Positions 28,097 through 36,169 of a DNA stretch of 51,008 nt are shown here, one piece after another. The DNA comes from Glaciecola sp. UBA1851 (GTDB lineage: Bacteria; Pseudomonadota; Gammaproteobacteria; Enterobacterales; Alteromonadaceae): positions 1-51,008 of the forward strand of contig DDIL01000006.1 of assembly GCA_002338515.1 (NCBI GenBank), read 5' to 3'. Position 1 is the first letter of the stretch. The number at the start of each line of letters is the position of its first letter. The translations under genes were made by a program, and so were the position numbers. The notes below the pieces were generated by a model. It was given only the letters and a program-made list of their open reading frames with translations, searched no databases and was not told the origin of the DNA.

Positions 28097-28588
28097 ATGA
28101 GGAACCTAGTTGTCATTATCATATTAATAATAATCATGACACTTAATGCATTAGATGTGTTTGTAGACATTGGGTTAGGCGTGCCTATGTGGCACATTGT
28201 GCAAGAATCTTCACTTGTGTTGCTTTCAGCAATTGGAGCTATAATGCTGGTGCTGCATATGCGAAAGAAAAACAAACATCTACATGAATTAGCGAACAAC
28301 CTAGCGCATGCAAACAAACAAGTCGCCTCTTTAAGCAGTAAAATAGAAGAAGAGAGAAAACGCTACAGTTTAATTATTAAAAGCCAATTTGACCAATGGC
28401 AATTAACTGCAGGTGAGCAACAAGTAGCGTTACTTTTATTGAAAGGGTTAACCTTAAAAGAAATAGCTAGTGTGCGTGAAACTAAAGAAATGACGGTAAG
28501 ACAACAAGCTTCCAGTATTTATTCTAAAAGTGGCCTGACTGGAAGACATGAGTTTTCTGCTTGGTTTTTAGAAGATTTTTTGAACTAA
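28097..28588 (+). CDS. Membrane-tethered LuxR-type transcriptional regulator
   Basis: A 163-residue protein with two hydrophobic helices (about residues 4-22 and 38-56) forming a hairpin in the inner membrane. A charged coiled coil follows (about 57-95, RKKNKHLHELANNLAHANKQ), then a C-terminal LuxR/FixJ-type helix-turn-helix (about 98-160: LTAGEQQVALLLLKGLTLKE, then KEMTVRQQASSIYSKSGLTG). The periplasmic part between the helices is only about 15 residues. No receiver or ligand-binding domain is present. It diverges from the metal efflux operon, which it probably controls; that is inferred from position. ATG at 28097 with GGAG eight bases upstream. Confidence 0.82.
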   Translation: MRNLVVIIILIIIMTLNALDVFVDIGLGVPMWHIVQESSLVLLSAIGAIMLVLHMRKKNKHLHELANNLAHANKQVASLSSKIEEERKRYSLIIKSQFDQWQLTAGEQQVALLLLKGLTLKEIASVRETKEMTVRQQASSIYSKSGLTGRHEFSAWFLEDFLN

Positions 28589-28608
28589 CCGACTTTTGGA
28601 TATAGAAT

Positions 28609-28685
28609 TGGTCGGTGTGATTGGATTCGAACCAACGACCCCTGACACCCCATGACAGTGCGCTACCAAGCTGCGCCACACACCG
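28609..28685 (-). tRNA. tRNA-Pro (anticodon GGG)
   Basis: A 77-base cloverleaf on the minus strand, with the CCA end encoded (28609-28611). The 7-bp acceptor stem CGGTGTG/CACACCG, the D arm GCGCAGCTTGGTAGCGC, the anticodon loop ATGGGGT (anticodon GGG) and the T loop TTCGAAT are all present. The anticodon stem has one T-T mismatch, as the corresponding E. coli proline tRNA also has an imperfect pairing there. It lies just beyond the 3' end of the regulator gene, on the opposite strand. Confidence 0.95.
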
Positions 28686-28832
28686 ACCGAAGTTGCGTAT
28701 TATAGGCATATCCAACTAAATATCTAGTACTTTCTAGCATTAAACAAGCCATTGAAGACACAACAAGTTTCTTTGCTGAATAAACCAACAGTTTGGCTTA
28801 TTGTTATTGCAAGTCTATACATTATTGAAGCG

Positions 28833-29744
28833 TCACACCCAAACTAACTTTGAGTCATCTAATATCTGTTCACCATCAAATCTATAGGCAGCCAATACAC
28901 CGCTTTCTTGCACTATAGACCAGTCTAGACAGGCTATATTATTTTTCATTAGAACTGGCGTACCTTGCATCCAATAATGACCAAAAAATATTGGCTTGGT
29001 ACTTTTTATAGAAGGCAAAGATGATAGTTCAATAGGGATATTGGGCAATTCCAAAGGGTTTGGAACCGAAGTTGTTGCATTTCTGTATGTGGGCGTGTCA
29101 GGTAAATCCCACCACTTTAAGCGCACTTTTTTACGTACTTTGCCAGCTGAATCTGTAAAAGTGTAACCTTCAGGTAAGGTTAGCTTAGGTCCATTTACGG
29201 TATATTCTAGCGCTTTATAAAATGCGATATCAAATGTTCGTGGGGATTGCCACAACTCACTTGGCAAAACCGCACCAGGCTCTAAAAACTCATTTAATAC
29301 CGCAATTTTATTATCGCACCATGAAGCGTGAACACATCGCATGTCAGGCGTTTCAATATAAAGAGGTAAAGTAGCAAACCAGTTTATAGCCTCTAAATAC
29401 CATGGTGAACCATAATCAGCTTGTTCTAAAAACGCTTGATGCTCTTTATAGTTTTTTTCTGTGTGAGGACGAAGTGGTTGGCCTTTTTCATCTTTGGCGT
29501 GCCACGCCACGGCGTAAAACTCGTGATTTCCCATCACAACTTTCGCTTTACCATGCTTGTGCATCGTTTTTAATATATCTACTACCTTGCGCTGACCTGG
29601 CCCTCTATCAACTAAATCGCCTACCGAAATAAGTATGCGGGTTGGATGTTGCCACACACCATCAATTTCACCGTAACCCATTTTAGTTAACAGTGAGACA
29701 AGTGCCTCATCATAACCGTGAATGTCTCCAATAATATCAAACAT
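28833..29744 (-). CDS. Metallophosphoesterase (PrpA/ApaH-like phosphatase)
   Basis: Calcineurin-like phosphoesterase with the full two-metal motif set near the N-terminus: GDIHG (residues 6-10), GDLVDRGPG (about 42-50) and GNHE (about 73-76), with later histidines in CVHASW and FFGHYWM. At 303 residues it is longer than the PrpA/PrpB serine/threonine phosphatases (about 218). It resembles the group often annotated as bis(5'-nucleosyl)-tetraphosphatase or serine/threonine phosphatase; the actual substrate cannot be told. It begins 14 bp after the dcd stop, so the two are probably cotranscribed. Confidence 0.85.
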   Translation of the reverse strand: MFDIIGDIHGYDEALVSLLTKMGYGEIDGVWQHPTRILISVGDLVDRGPGQRKVVDILKTMHKHGKAKVVMGNHEFYAVAWHAKDEKGQPLRPHTEKNYKEHQAFLEQADYGSPWYLEAINWFATLPLYIETPDMRCVHASWCDNKIAVLNEFLEPGAVLPSELWQSPRTFDIAFYKALEYTVNGPKLTLPEGYTFTDSAGKVRKKVRLKWWDLPDTPTYRNATTSVPNPLELPNIPIELSSLPSIKSTKPIFFGHYWMQGTPVLMKNNIACLDWSIVQESGVLAAYRFDGEQILDDSKLVWV

Positions 29745-29758
29745 TAGGTTGAATGATG

Positions 29759-30343
29759 TTAGTCATCTGCGCCAATACGACTAGCCACTGCCCCTGACTG
29801 ATCGCGATACTTGGCATCATTTCTAGAATTATACGGTTTTTCAGCATGGCCAGATAATAATTCAAAGCTTAACGCGCCAATTTTCATTTTTGGTTTTAAC
29901 GCAAGCGGTAATTTACCTGAATTGAAAAACTCCAATACAATATTACCAGACCAACCTGGATCGATTCTATGTGCAGTAACATGTACCATTAAACCTAACC
30001 GCGCTAATGAAGAGCGACCATCTAGCCAGCCAACCATATTGCTTGGTAATGTAATGGATTCATGAGTTACTGCAATGGCTAACTCGCCAGGATGCAGGAA
30101 AAACGCTTTATCTTCTGCAATAACAATTTCATCACTCATTACTGTATCAAGTGCAGCTTGTACATCCGCTTTCGCGCCGCTTAAGTCAATATAAGGGGCT
30201 TGATGATCTTCAAACACTCTAAATTTATTGCCCAGTCGAACATCTACGGTTAGCCCACTTATTTGCTCTTCGTCTATAGCGGGCACAATTTTAATATCGC
30301 CTAAGGCCAAATGCTTTTTTATATCTCTATCACACAGTCGCAT
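29759..30343 (-). CDS. dcd: dCTP deaminase
   Basis: Converts dCTP to dUTP in the pyrimidine deoxynucleotide pathway. The 194 residues match the E. coli enzyme (193) and carry the trimeric dUTPase-like fold motif GRSSLARLGLMVHVTAHRIDPGW, with the catalytic Arg and Glu in that region, and the C-terminal KYRDQSGAVASRIGADD that closes over the active site. It is followed by a phosphatase gene 14 bp downstream and preceded by a 570-bp repeat-rich region. Confidence 0.97.
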   Translation of the reverse strand: MRLCDRDIKKHLALGDIKIVPAIDEEQISGLTVDVRLGNKFRVFEDHQAPYIDLSGAKADVQAALDTVMSDEIVIAEDKAFFLHPGELAIAVTHESITLPSNMVGWLDGRSSLARLGLMVHVTAHRIDPGWSGNIVLEFFNSGKLPLALKPKMKIGALSFELLSGHAEKPYNSRNDAKYRDQSGAVASRIGADD

Positions 30344-30449
30344 GGTTTACTTCTTAATAATTTTGAAAAATTTTTATTGGTGCAGGAATCTTACTTAGTT
30401 AGCATAATACTGAACGCTCAACACGCTTGTAATACTCGTCACAATAGTC

Positions 30450-30512
30450 ATACTCACGAATACCTTCGTCATACTCGCGAATACATTCGTTATACTCGCG
30501 AATACATTCGTC
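30450..30512 (+). repeat. Three tandem copies of a 21-bp repeat
   Basis: Copies at 30450-30470, 30471-30491 and 30492-30512 each start ATACTCRCGAATAC and end TTCGTY, with only one to three differences. A half unit follows and runs into the hairpin ATACTCGC-GTAG-GCGAGTAT (30513-30532). A single copy recurs at 30713-30733 within the second composite block. Confidence 0.9.
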
Positions 30513-30617
30513 ATACTCGCGTAGGCGAGTATCTCCCACAAGCATAGTAAAGTCGAATAACACGCTGGCTTTCTATGACGACCTACCAGATTACCGCGTT
30601 CGCGGCAATGACTGACA
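30492..30617 (+). repeat. Composite repeat block, copy A (about 126 bp)
   Basis: It contains in order one 21-bp unit, the ATACTCGC/GCGAGTAT hairpin, a CATAG-AAAG/CTTTCTATG hairpin and a REP-like palindrome (TTACCGCG/CGCGGCAA, with one stem mismatch). It is nearly identical to copy B 221 bp downstream, in the same orientation. Confidence 0.9.
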
Positions 30618-30712
30618 CTGAGTTAAAGGCTAAAATGAAAAACATTACGCGCATTCGCACTACACTCGTCCTACTCGCGTAGGCGTAATTCTACTCAGTT
30701 AGTAAATTAGTC

Positions 30713-30839
30713 ATACTCGCGAATACATTCGTCATACTCGCGTAGGCGAGTATCTCCCCCAAAGCATAGTAAAGTCGAATAACACGCTGGCTTTCTATGA
30801 TTACCTACCAGGTTACCGCTTTCGCGGTAATGACTGACA
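30713..30839 (+). repeat. Composite repeat block, copy B (about 127 bp)
   Basis: Direct repeat of copy A, with about eight substitutions and one extra base. The REP-like palindrome here (30806-30837) is perfect: TTACCGC pairs with GCGGTAA around a short loop. Mismatches in copy A have been lost or repaired, so the two blocks are not exact recent duplicates. Confidence 0.9.
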
Positions 30840-30913
30840 ATGACGCGAATACATGTTAAGTATGACACAGGTTACCTGGTAATTATGGCACAGTTTACTT
30901 GTTAAGCATAAAA

Positions 30914-31966
30914 CTAATCTAAGCGCGTAACTTCAATGCTCCCTGCAATATTAGCGGCCGCCGGCATAACCTTTGTCTGTTCACATAAGTTTATGGTTAA
31001 ATCCATTGCCGCCTGCTTATATAAAATGGAAATATCGTGATCTGGCAACTCGTCTATTAACGACTTGCCTGCATCAGCATATTCTCTAATAATAGCATTA
31101 AGGGGTACTTCGGCTAAAATTGGAATTGCGTATTTCTTTGATAGCTTTTGCGCGCCTTTAGTGGCAAAAATATTGGTTCTATGATGGCAGTTCTCACACT
31201 CAAAATAACTCATATTTTCAAGCATCCCTAACACTGGAATATCAAGCTTATCAAACATAGCTATGCCTTTACCCGCATCTGATAACGCAATATCTTGTGG
31301 GGTAGTTACAACAACCGCTGCAGTGAGCGGTAACTGTTGGCACATAGTTAATTGAATATCACCGGTTCCCGGTGGCATATCTACAATTAAATAGTCTAGT
31401 ATTGGCCATTGTGTTTCATTAAGTAATTGATTCAGAGCTTTACTCGCCATTGGCCCACGCCATATTGACGCATGCTCATTTTTCACCAAATAACCAATGG
31501 AGTTAGACACTAAGCCGTGTGATTGAATGGGATACATCAGTTTATTGTCTGGGCTTTCTGGTGAAGCATCTTGTTTACCTAGCATAATAGGAATGGAAGG
31601 CCCATATATATCTGCGTCTAAAATGCCTACTCTTGCTCCTTCTTGTTTTAGCGCAATCGCCAAATTCAGGGCACTGGCCGACTTACCTACTCCACCTTTA
31701 CCAGAAGATACCGCAATGATGTTTTTCACATTCGGCACAATGGGCTTTTTAACATCAAAAATAGGGATATTGTAGTGCTTAGTAAATTTGTGGTGGCTAC
31801 CTAGGGTTTCTTGTAGCTGTTTTTCAACACTTGGCCAAACAGAATCCATTACAAAAGGCAGGCCAATGGCTACTTCATTACCAATAATATCAACATGGAA
31901 AAGCTCAGAATTAACCATTGAAAATATGTTAGCTAATACCTTTTGTACTTTTTCTGTATCGAGCAT
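30914..31966 (-). CDS. mrp: Iron-sulfur cluster carrier protein Mrp/ApbC
   Basis: P-loop ATPase that carries and delivers [4Fe-4S] clusters to target proteins. The deviant Walker A motif SSGKGGVGKS lies about a third of the way in, and the bridging cluster site is the C-terminal pair CENC (ECENCHH). An N-terminal DUF59/MIP18-like domain precedes the ATPase. The frame extends to 32026, but the ATG at 31966 with AAAGG five bases upstream is the better start (350 aa). It diverges from metG, the same pairing as in E. coli. Confidence 0.95.
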   Translation of the reverse strand: MLDTEKVQKVLANIFSMVNSELFHVDIIGNEVAIGLPFVMDSVWPSVEKQLQETLGSHHKFTKHYNIPIFDVKKPIVPNVKNIIAVSSGKGGVGKSASALNLAIALKQEGARVGILDADIYGPSIPIMLGKQDASPESPDNKLMYPIQSHGLVSNSIGYLVKNEHASIWRGPMASKALNQLLNETQWPILDYLIVDMPPGTGDIQLTMCQQLPLTAAVVVTTPQDIALSDAGKGIAMFDKLDIPVLGMLENMSYFECENCHHRTNIFATKGAQKLSKKYAIPILAEVPLNAIIREYADAGKSLIDELPDHDISILYKQAAMDLTINLCEQTKVMPAAANIAGSIEVTRLD

Positions 31967-32230
31967 GCTGCCTTTCTTAAAAAATTTCACAATATTCCTT
32001 AGTGTAAAACGTGTATTGAATGCCAATTTTACGTGTATTCAAACGCCTAGTCCTCTATCTTATAATGAATATGTTTGGGGCAAAATCAAAATTTCAAACC
32101 TAAAAGCGTTGATTATTCATAGCTTGATGGTGTCATTATAGTCTGAATATACTGAATTCAAGGTGCAAATAAATCAATATTCCGCTACCATCCCACGCAA
32201 AGTTAATGAAATAAAAAGGTAGTCGAAAAC

Positions 32231-34273
32231 ATGCAATCTCAGCAGCGCCGTATTTTAGTCACCAGCGCTTTACCCTATGCAAACGGGTCCATCCATTTGG
32301 GTCACCTCCTTGAACACATCCAGACTGATATTTGGGTGCGATTCCAAAGGCTAAGAGGCAACCAATGTTACAGTGTTTGTGCAGACGATGCGCATGGCAC
32401 ACCTGTCATGTTAAAAGCCCAAGAATTAGGTATTACGCCTGAACAAATGGTTGAGCAAACGCGTGCTGAGCACCATCAAGACTTACAAGACTTTTATGTT
32501 AATTACGACAACTATTATGTTACTCACTCTCCAGAAAACAAAGAGTTATGCGAATTAGTATATAACCGTTTGAACGAAAACGGCTATATTTCAAAACGGA
32601 CCATTAGTCAACTTTTTGATCCTGAAAAACAAATGTTCTTACCAGACAGGTTTGTTAAAGGCACCTGTCCAGAATGCGGTAGCGAAGACCAAAATGGCGA
32701 TAGTTGTGATAATTGCGGGGCAACATATAGCCCAACTGACGTTAAAAATCCGCGCTCTGTGGTGTCAGGAGCTACGCCTGTATTAAAAGACTCAGAACAT
32801 TTTTTCTTTGACTTACCTAAATTTGAAAGCATGCTGAAAGAATGGATTCGCTCAGGCGCGATTCAAAATGAAATGGCCAATAAGCTAGAAGAATGGTTTG
32901 AACAAGGATTGCAACAATGGGATATTAGCCGTGATGCACCCTACTTTGGTTTTGAAATTCCCGGTGCACCGAATAAGTTTTTCTATGTTTGGGTAGACGC
33001 ACCTGTTGGCTATATGGCTAGTTTTAAAAACTTTGCGAACGCGCAAGGATTTGATGATTCTGAATTTTGGCAAAATGGAAACGATACTGAGTTGTATCAT
33101 TTCATCGGCAAAGATATTACTTACTTCCACTGTTTGTTTTGGCCTGCCATGTTAGAAGGTGCGGGTTTTAGAAAGCCAACAGGCGTAAATATTCATGGCT
33201 TTGTTACCGTTAACGGTGCAAAAATGTCTAAATCGAAAGGTACCTTTATAAAAGGTAGAACCTATTTAGAACACTTAAACCCTGAATATTTACGTTATTA
33301 TTTTGCTAGCAAGCTTAACGATAGCGTAACCGACATTGATTTAAACTTTGAAGACTTTGTACAAAAGGTCAATGCAGATTTAGTCGGTAAAGTGGTAAAT
33401 ATTGCATCACGTTGTGCAGGCTTTATAACCAAAAAGTTTGAAGGCACGCTGTCAGACAACATTGAAAATCCTGAATTGCTAAGCGAGTTTCAGCTAGCAG
33501 AATCGGTAATAGCGAAGCATATTGAGTCTCGTCATTACCACAAAGCCATTCGCGATATTATGGCCCTTGCAGATAAAGCCAATCAATATATAGATGCACA
33601 AGCACCTTGGGTGACAATTAAAGATGAGTCTAAACAAGCTTTTACTCATGACGTTTGTTCAATGGGTATCCATTTATTTAGAATTTTAATGGTGTATTTA
33701 ACCCCAGTGGTGCCGAAACTTTCTGCTGATGCACAATCGTTTTTAAACGATGAATTTACTTGGGAAAGTATAAAAGAAGTAAAAAAAGGACATTCAATTA
33801 ATAAGTTTAAAGCGATGTTACAACGCGTGGATGCTGACAAAGTTAGCGCAATGGTGGAAGCGTCTAAAGAAAACTTAAAAGTTACGTCAAACAAAGCAAT
33901 AAAGCCTAAAACAGACAACAAACAATCAGAAATAGAGCCGATTGCTGATACTATCGTGTTTGATGAATTTGCTAAAATAGACTTAAGAATCGCTAAAATA
34001 GTACATGCTGAAGCAGTTGAAAAAGCAGATAAACTGTTAAGACTAGAGCTAGATATAGGCACTGAAACACGTCAAGTTTTTGCAGGAATTAAATCAGCCT
34101 ATAAAGCAGAAGACTTAATTGGCAAGCACACGGTTATGGTGGCGAATTTAGCGCCAAGAAAAATGCGATTTGGTATGTCAGAAGGCATGGTATTGGCAGC
34201 AGGCCCAGGTGGTGACGATTTATATATTCTTGAGCCACATGCAGGCGCAAAACCAGGCATGCGCGTAAAATAA
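32231..34273 (+). CDS. metG: Methionine--tRNA ligase
   Basis: Class I synthetase that charges initiator and elongator tRNA-Met. It has the HIGH motif as HLGH (22-25), a zinc knuckle with Cys146, Cys149, Cys159 and Cys162, and KMSKS at 331-335. The C-terminal EMAP/Trbp111-type tRNA-binding domain (about 580-680, FAKIDLRIAKIVHAEAVEKA) also makes the dimer. The 680-residue length equals that of the long E. coli form (677). Start ATG at 32231. Diverges from mrp across 264 bp. Confidence 0.98.
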   Translation: MQSQQRRILVTSALPYANGSIHLGHLLEHIQTDIWVRFQRLRGNQCYSVCADDAHGTPVMLKAQELGITPEQMVEQTRAEHHQDLQDFYVNYDNYYVTHSPENKELCELVYNRLNENGYISKRTISQLFDPEKQMFLPDRFVKGTCPECGSEDQNGDSCDNCGATYSPTDVKNPRSVVSGATPVLKDSEHFFFDLPKFESMLKEWIRSGAIQNEMANKLEEWFEQGLQQWDISRDAPYFGFEIPGAPNKFFYVWVDAPVGYMASFKNFANAQGFDDSEFWQNGNDTELYHFIGKDITYFHCLFWPAMLEGAGFRKPTGVNIHGFVTVNGAKMSKSKGTFIKGRTYLEHLNPEYLRYYFASKLNDSVTDIDLNFEDFVQKVNADLVGKVVNIASRCAGFITKKFEGTLSDNIENPELLSEFQLAESVIAKHIESRHYHKAIRDIMALADKANQYIDAQAPWVTIKDESKQAFTHDVCSMGIHLFRILMVYLTPVVPKLSADAQSFLNDEFTWESIKEVKKGHSINKFKAMLQRVDADKVSAMVEASKENLKVTSNKAIKPKTDNKQSEIEPIADTIVFDEFAKIDLRIAKIVHAEAVEKADKLLRLELDIGTETRQVFAGIKSAYKAEDLIGKHTVMVANLAPRKMRFGMSEGMVLAAGPGGDDLYILEPHAGAKPGMRVK

Positions 34274-34289
34274 ATAATAGCTAGATATG

Positions 34290-34341
34290 AGCAACATCTC
34301 TTACAGCAAGTAAATTACCTATTTGCCTCAGTGATGTTGCT
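34290..34341. terminator. Long inverted repeat between convergent metG and rhomboid genes
   Basis: AGCAACATC (34290-34298) and GATGTTGCT (34333-34341) can pair across a 34-base loop, and the right arm touches the rhomboid stop codon. A TTATTTT stretch follows on the plus strand. It might terminate metG transcription, but the loop is long, so I hold this loosely. Confidence 0.35.
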
Positions 34342-34985
34342 TATTTTACAGAAACCACCAAAAAGCTAGCGGCAATCAGCACAATCAAAATAGCCACACC
34401 TACAGATATATTTCTAAAAGGCTTCTTGCCTCGGCTTCGCTCTGGTAACCACACCATAGTAAATGCCATTAAACCACCAATTATCACGCCACCAAAATGC
34501 CCCCAAAAAGAGATGCCCGGTACAATTAATGGTAAAAGTAAATTAATTACAACCAAACCAAAGAAAGGTGAATCGCTTACTCGCATTCCTCTTCCCGCAA
34601 GCGTAACAAACATGGCACCTGCTAGCCCTAGTACCGCGCCAGACGCACCTAAGGTTGGCTGCATAAAGCCAAAGGTAAGTACAAATAACGAGCCGCCTAC
34701 CAACGAACCGAAGTACATTAAACTAAAACGAGTACTACCTAAATTTGACTCTAACTGTGGTCCCATCATGTAAAGCAAATACATATTAAAACCAAGGTGT
34801 AGAATACCACCGTGCAAGAAACCCGATGTGAGTATTCGCCAATACTCGCCTTGTTGTACAAAAGGTCCATATAGTAAGCCAATATCAGTTACCAAGTCTT
34901 GGGAAGCGAATTGCGCAATAAATAAAACAACATTCGCCGCTAGAAGATTTACAGTAACCGGACAACCTTTTGGTAATGCAAGCAT
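34341..34985 (-). CDS. Rhomboid-family intramembrane serine protease
   Basis: Six-helix membrane protease of 214 residues. The catalytic serine sits in GASGA (Ser115) and the catalytic histidine in WGHFGGVIIGG (His163). The conserved HLGFNMYLLYMMGPQLE supplies the oxyanion-hole region. The core is not the GlpG type with an N-terminal cytoplasmic domain but the short bacterial form. A basic tail (PERSRGKKPFRN) is followed by one more hydrophobic helix at the C-terminus (about 190-212), giving a 6+1 layout. Convergent with metG. The substrate is unknown. Confidence 0.93.
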   Translation of the reverse strand: MLALPKGCPVTVNLLAANVVLFIAQFASQDLVTDIGLLYGPFVQQGEYWRILTSGFLHGGILHLGFNMYLLYMMGPQLESNLGSTRFSLMYFGSLVGGSLFVLTFGFMQPTLGASGAVLGLAGAMFVTLAGRGMRVSDSPFFGLVVINLLLPLIVPGISFWGHFGGVIIGGLMAFTMVWLPERSRGKKPFRNISVGVAILIVLIAASFLVVSVK

Positions 34986-35205
34986 ATATTTATATGGTCC
35001 TTAGATAAAAATGCACGGTTCCAAATAGATGAGTGACCGTGAAATAAATGTTCGACATTATAAAATGTCATTTACCTTATTAATAATGAGTTTTGCGTCG
35101 AAGTGATCATATTACTTATCAATGAAACTCGGTGACAAACTTTGCAAATAACGCAAGTACCTTCGAAGTTCGAAAACTCCCTGCGAATAGCTGTGAGCAA
35201 TACCT

Positions 35206-36000
35206 TTATGAATCTGGCTTCACAAATTGGTGCACATTGGCAGCAGCGCTTACATCTACCTCTGACTGCCTTGCCGCCGCAGTTGACACATTAAACTTAG
35301 GCTGGAGTTTCCACGCAGGTTTAATTGGCGATAACGGCATTTCACGTTTTCTGGCTTCAATGATATACATAGAAGAAAACCATGGTAGATATTTTTTAAA
35401 CCATAACTGAATTCGACTTTTGCTATTTAAGCTATCATTCATAAACAGGGATGAATAAACTAAATGATCTTGTTTCACCACTTCAAAATTTAATAAGGCT
35501 AGCCAATCTTTTATTCTAGAAGCCGTGAAAAAGCGCCCTTGATGTAATATATTTTTTCGATTAATGGGTAAATATTTAATAATGCCAGCAATACTAAAGG
35601 GGTTAAATCCGGCTATGACTATGCGCCCATCTGAAGTAATGGCACGGTCTATTTCGCGTATGATTTGATGGGGATCTTGTGCAAAATCCAGTTCACCCAA
35701 AAGCACAAAGGCATCAACACTGTTGTTTTGAAAAGGCAATTTACTTGATTGCGCGCACAAATCATTGTTCTGATTGCAGTGGGGTGCACAGCTATACTGA
35801 TTTTTAATGGGACATTTTGATAATGTAATTTGGCTACTTAAGCTGCCTATTTTCACCAAATAATAACCAAAAATACGCTCTGTTATGGGCTCCAATGCTT
35901 TCTCTAGCTCTTCCCTAGCCAATTCTCCTTGAACTAATTGTTGCCAATTTTTCGGGTATTCAAGTATTTTTGGGCTACGCGCTGCTCGCATTACCATCAC
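35206..36000 (-). CDS. YafS-like SAM-dependent methyltransferase
   Basis: Class I methyltransferase-like protein of 264 residues. The post-motif acidic region appears as SSKLPFQNNSVDAFVLLGEL and the motif near strand 5 as GRIVIAGFNPFSIAGI. The usual GxGxG loop is replaced by YLVKIGSLSS, as in the E. coli YafS relatives. Several cysteines cluster at about residues 64-83. The C-terminal 50 residues are low-complexity and basic. An AGGAG site precedes both the GTG (36000) and the ATG (35997). It diverges from gloB; E. coli also has yafS beside gloB and mltD, but rnhA and dnaQ, which follow there, are missing here. Substrate unknown. Confidence 0.85.
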   Translation of the reverse strand: MMVMRAARSPKILEYPKNWQQLVQGELAREELEKALEPITERIFGYYLVKIGSLSSQITLSKCPIKNQYSCAPHCNQNNDLCAQSSKLPFQNNSVDAFVLLGELDFAQDPHQIIREIDRAITSDGRIVIAGFNPFSIAGIIKYLPINRKNILHQGRFFTASRIKDWLALLNFEVVKQDHLVYSSLFMNDSLNSKSRIQLWFKKYLPWFSSMYIIEARKREMPLSPIKPAWKLQPKFNVSTAAARQSEVDVSAAANVHQFVKPDS

Positions 36001-36169
36001 TTTGCTCCTAAAAAGGACAGCGTTTTTATTTTTTTAATTTCGTAAATAAAAGCGCAAATAACGAATATAAGAGATTTAAGAACTTAACTGTATAAATTCA
36101 TTTGTCCCAAGTACAATGACTCTAGCATAATCAGCATAGGCTGAGCAATAAATAGGCGACTGAGGTTTT

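Larger units (their letters stand above)
30344..30913. other. 570-bp repeat-rich intergenic region between dcd and mrp
   Basis: No believable gene lies here. The stretch holds a 21-bp tandem repeat, two copies of a 126-bp composite block, several hairpins and REP-like palindromes (listed separately), plus a nested inverted repeat between the blocks. In that nested repeat ACTGAGT at 30617-30623 pairs with ACTCAGT at 30693-30699, and ATTACGC at 30644-30650 pairs with GCGTAAT at 30683-30689. The dcd promoter must lie near 30344-30440. Confidence 0.8.

Noticed and set aside
28524..28715. 63-codon minus-strand frame
   Set aside because: It runs through the tRNA-Pro gene and into the regulator 3' end.
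30450..30533. Possible CRISPR array
   Set aside because: The 21-bp units are directly adjacent with no unique spacers, and no cas genes are present.
30311..30547. Frame of 78 codons with repeated HTREYIR motifs, plus strand
   Set aside because: The repetition is simply the 21-bp DNA repeat read in one frame, and the 5' part overlaps the start of dcd; no ribosome binding site and no plausible protein.
35132..35410. 92-codon plus-strand frame near the YafS-like gene
   Set aside because: Largely antisense to the methyltransferase C-terminus, with no family resemblance; the methyltransferase has a good ribosome binding site and conserved motifs.
35500..35900. Missing GxGxG motif in the YafS-like methyltransferase as a sign of decay
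   Set aside because: YafS relatives share the replacement (KIGxLS), so it is a family trait.
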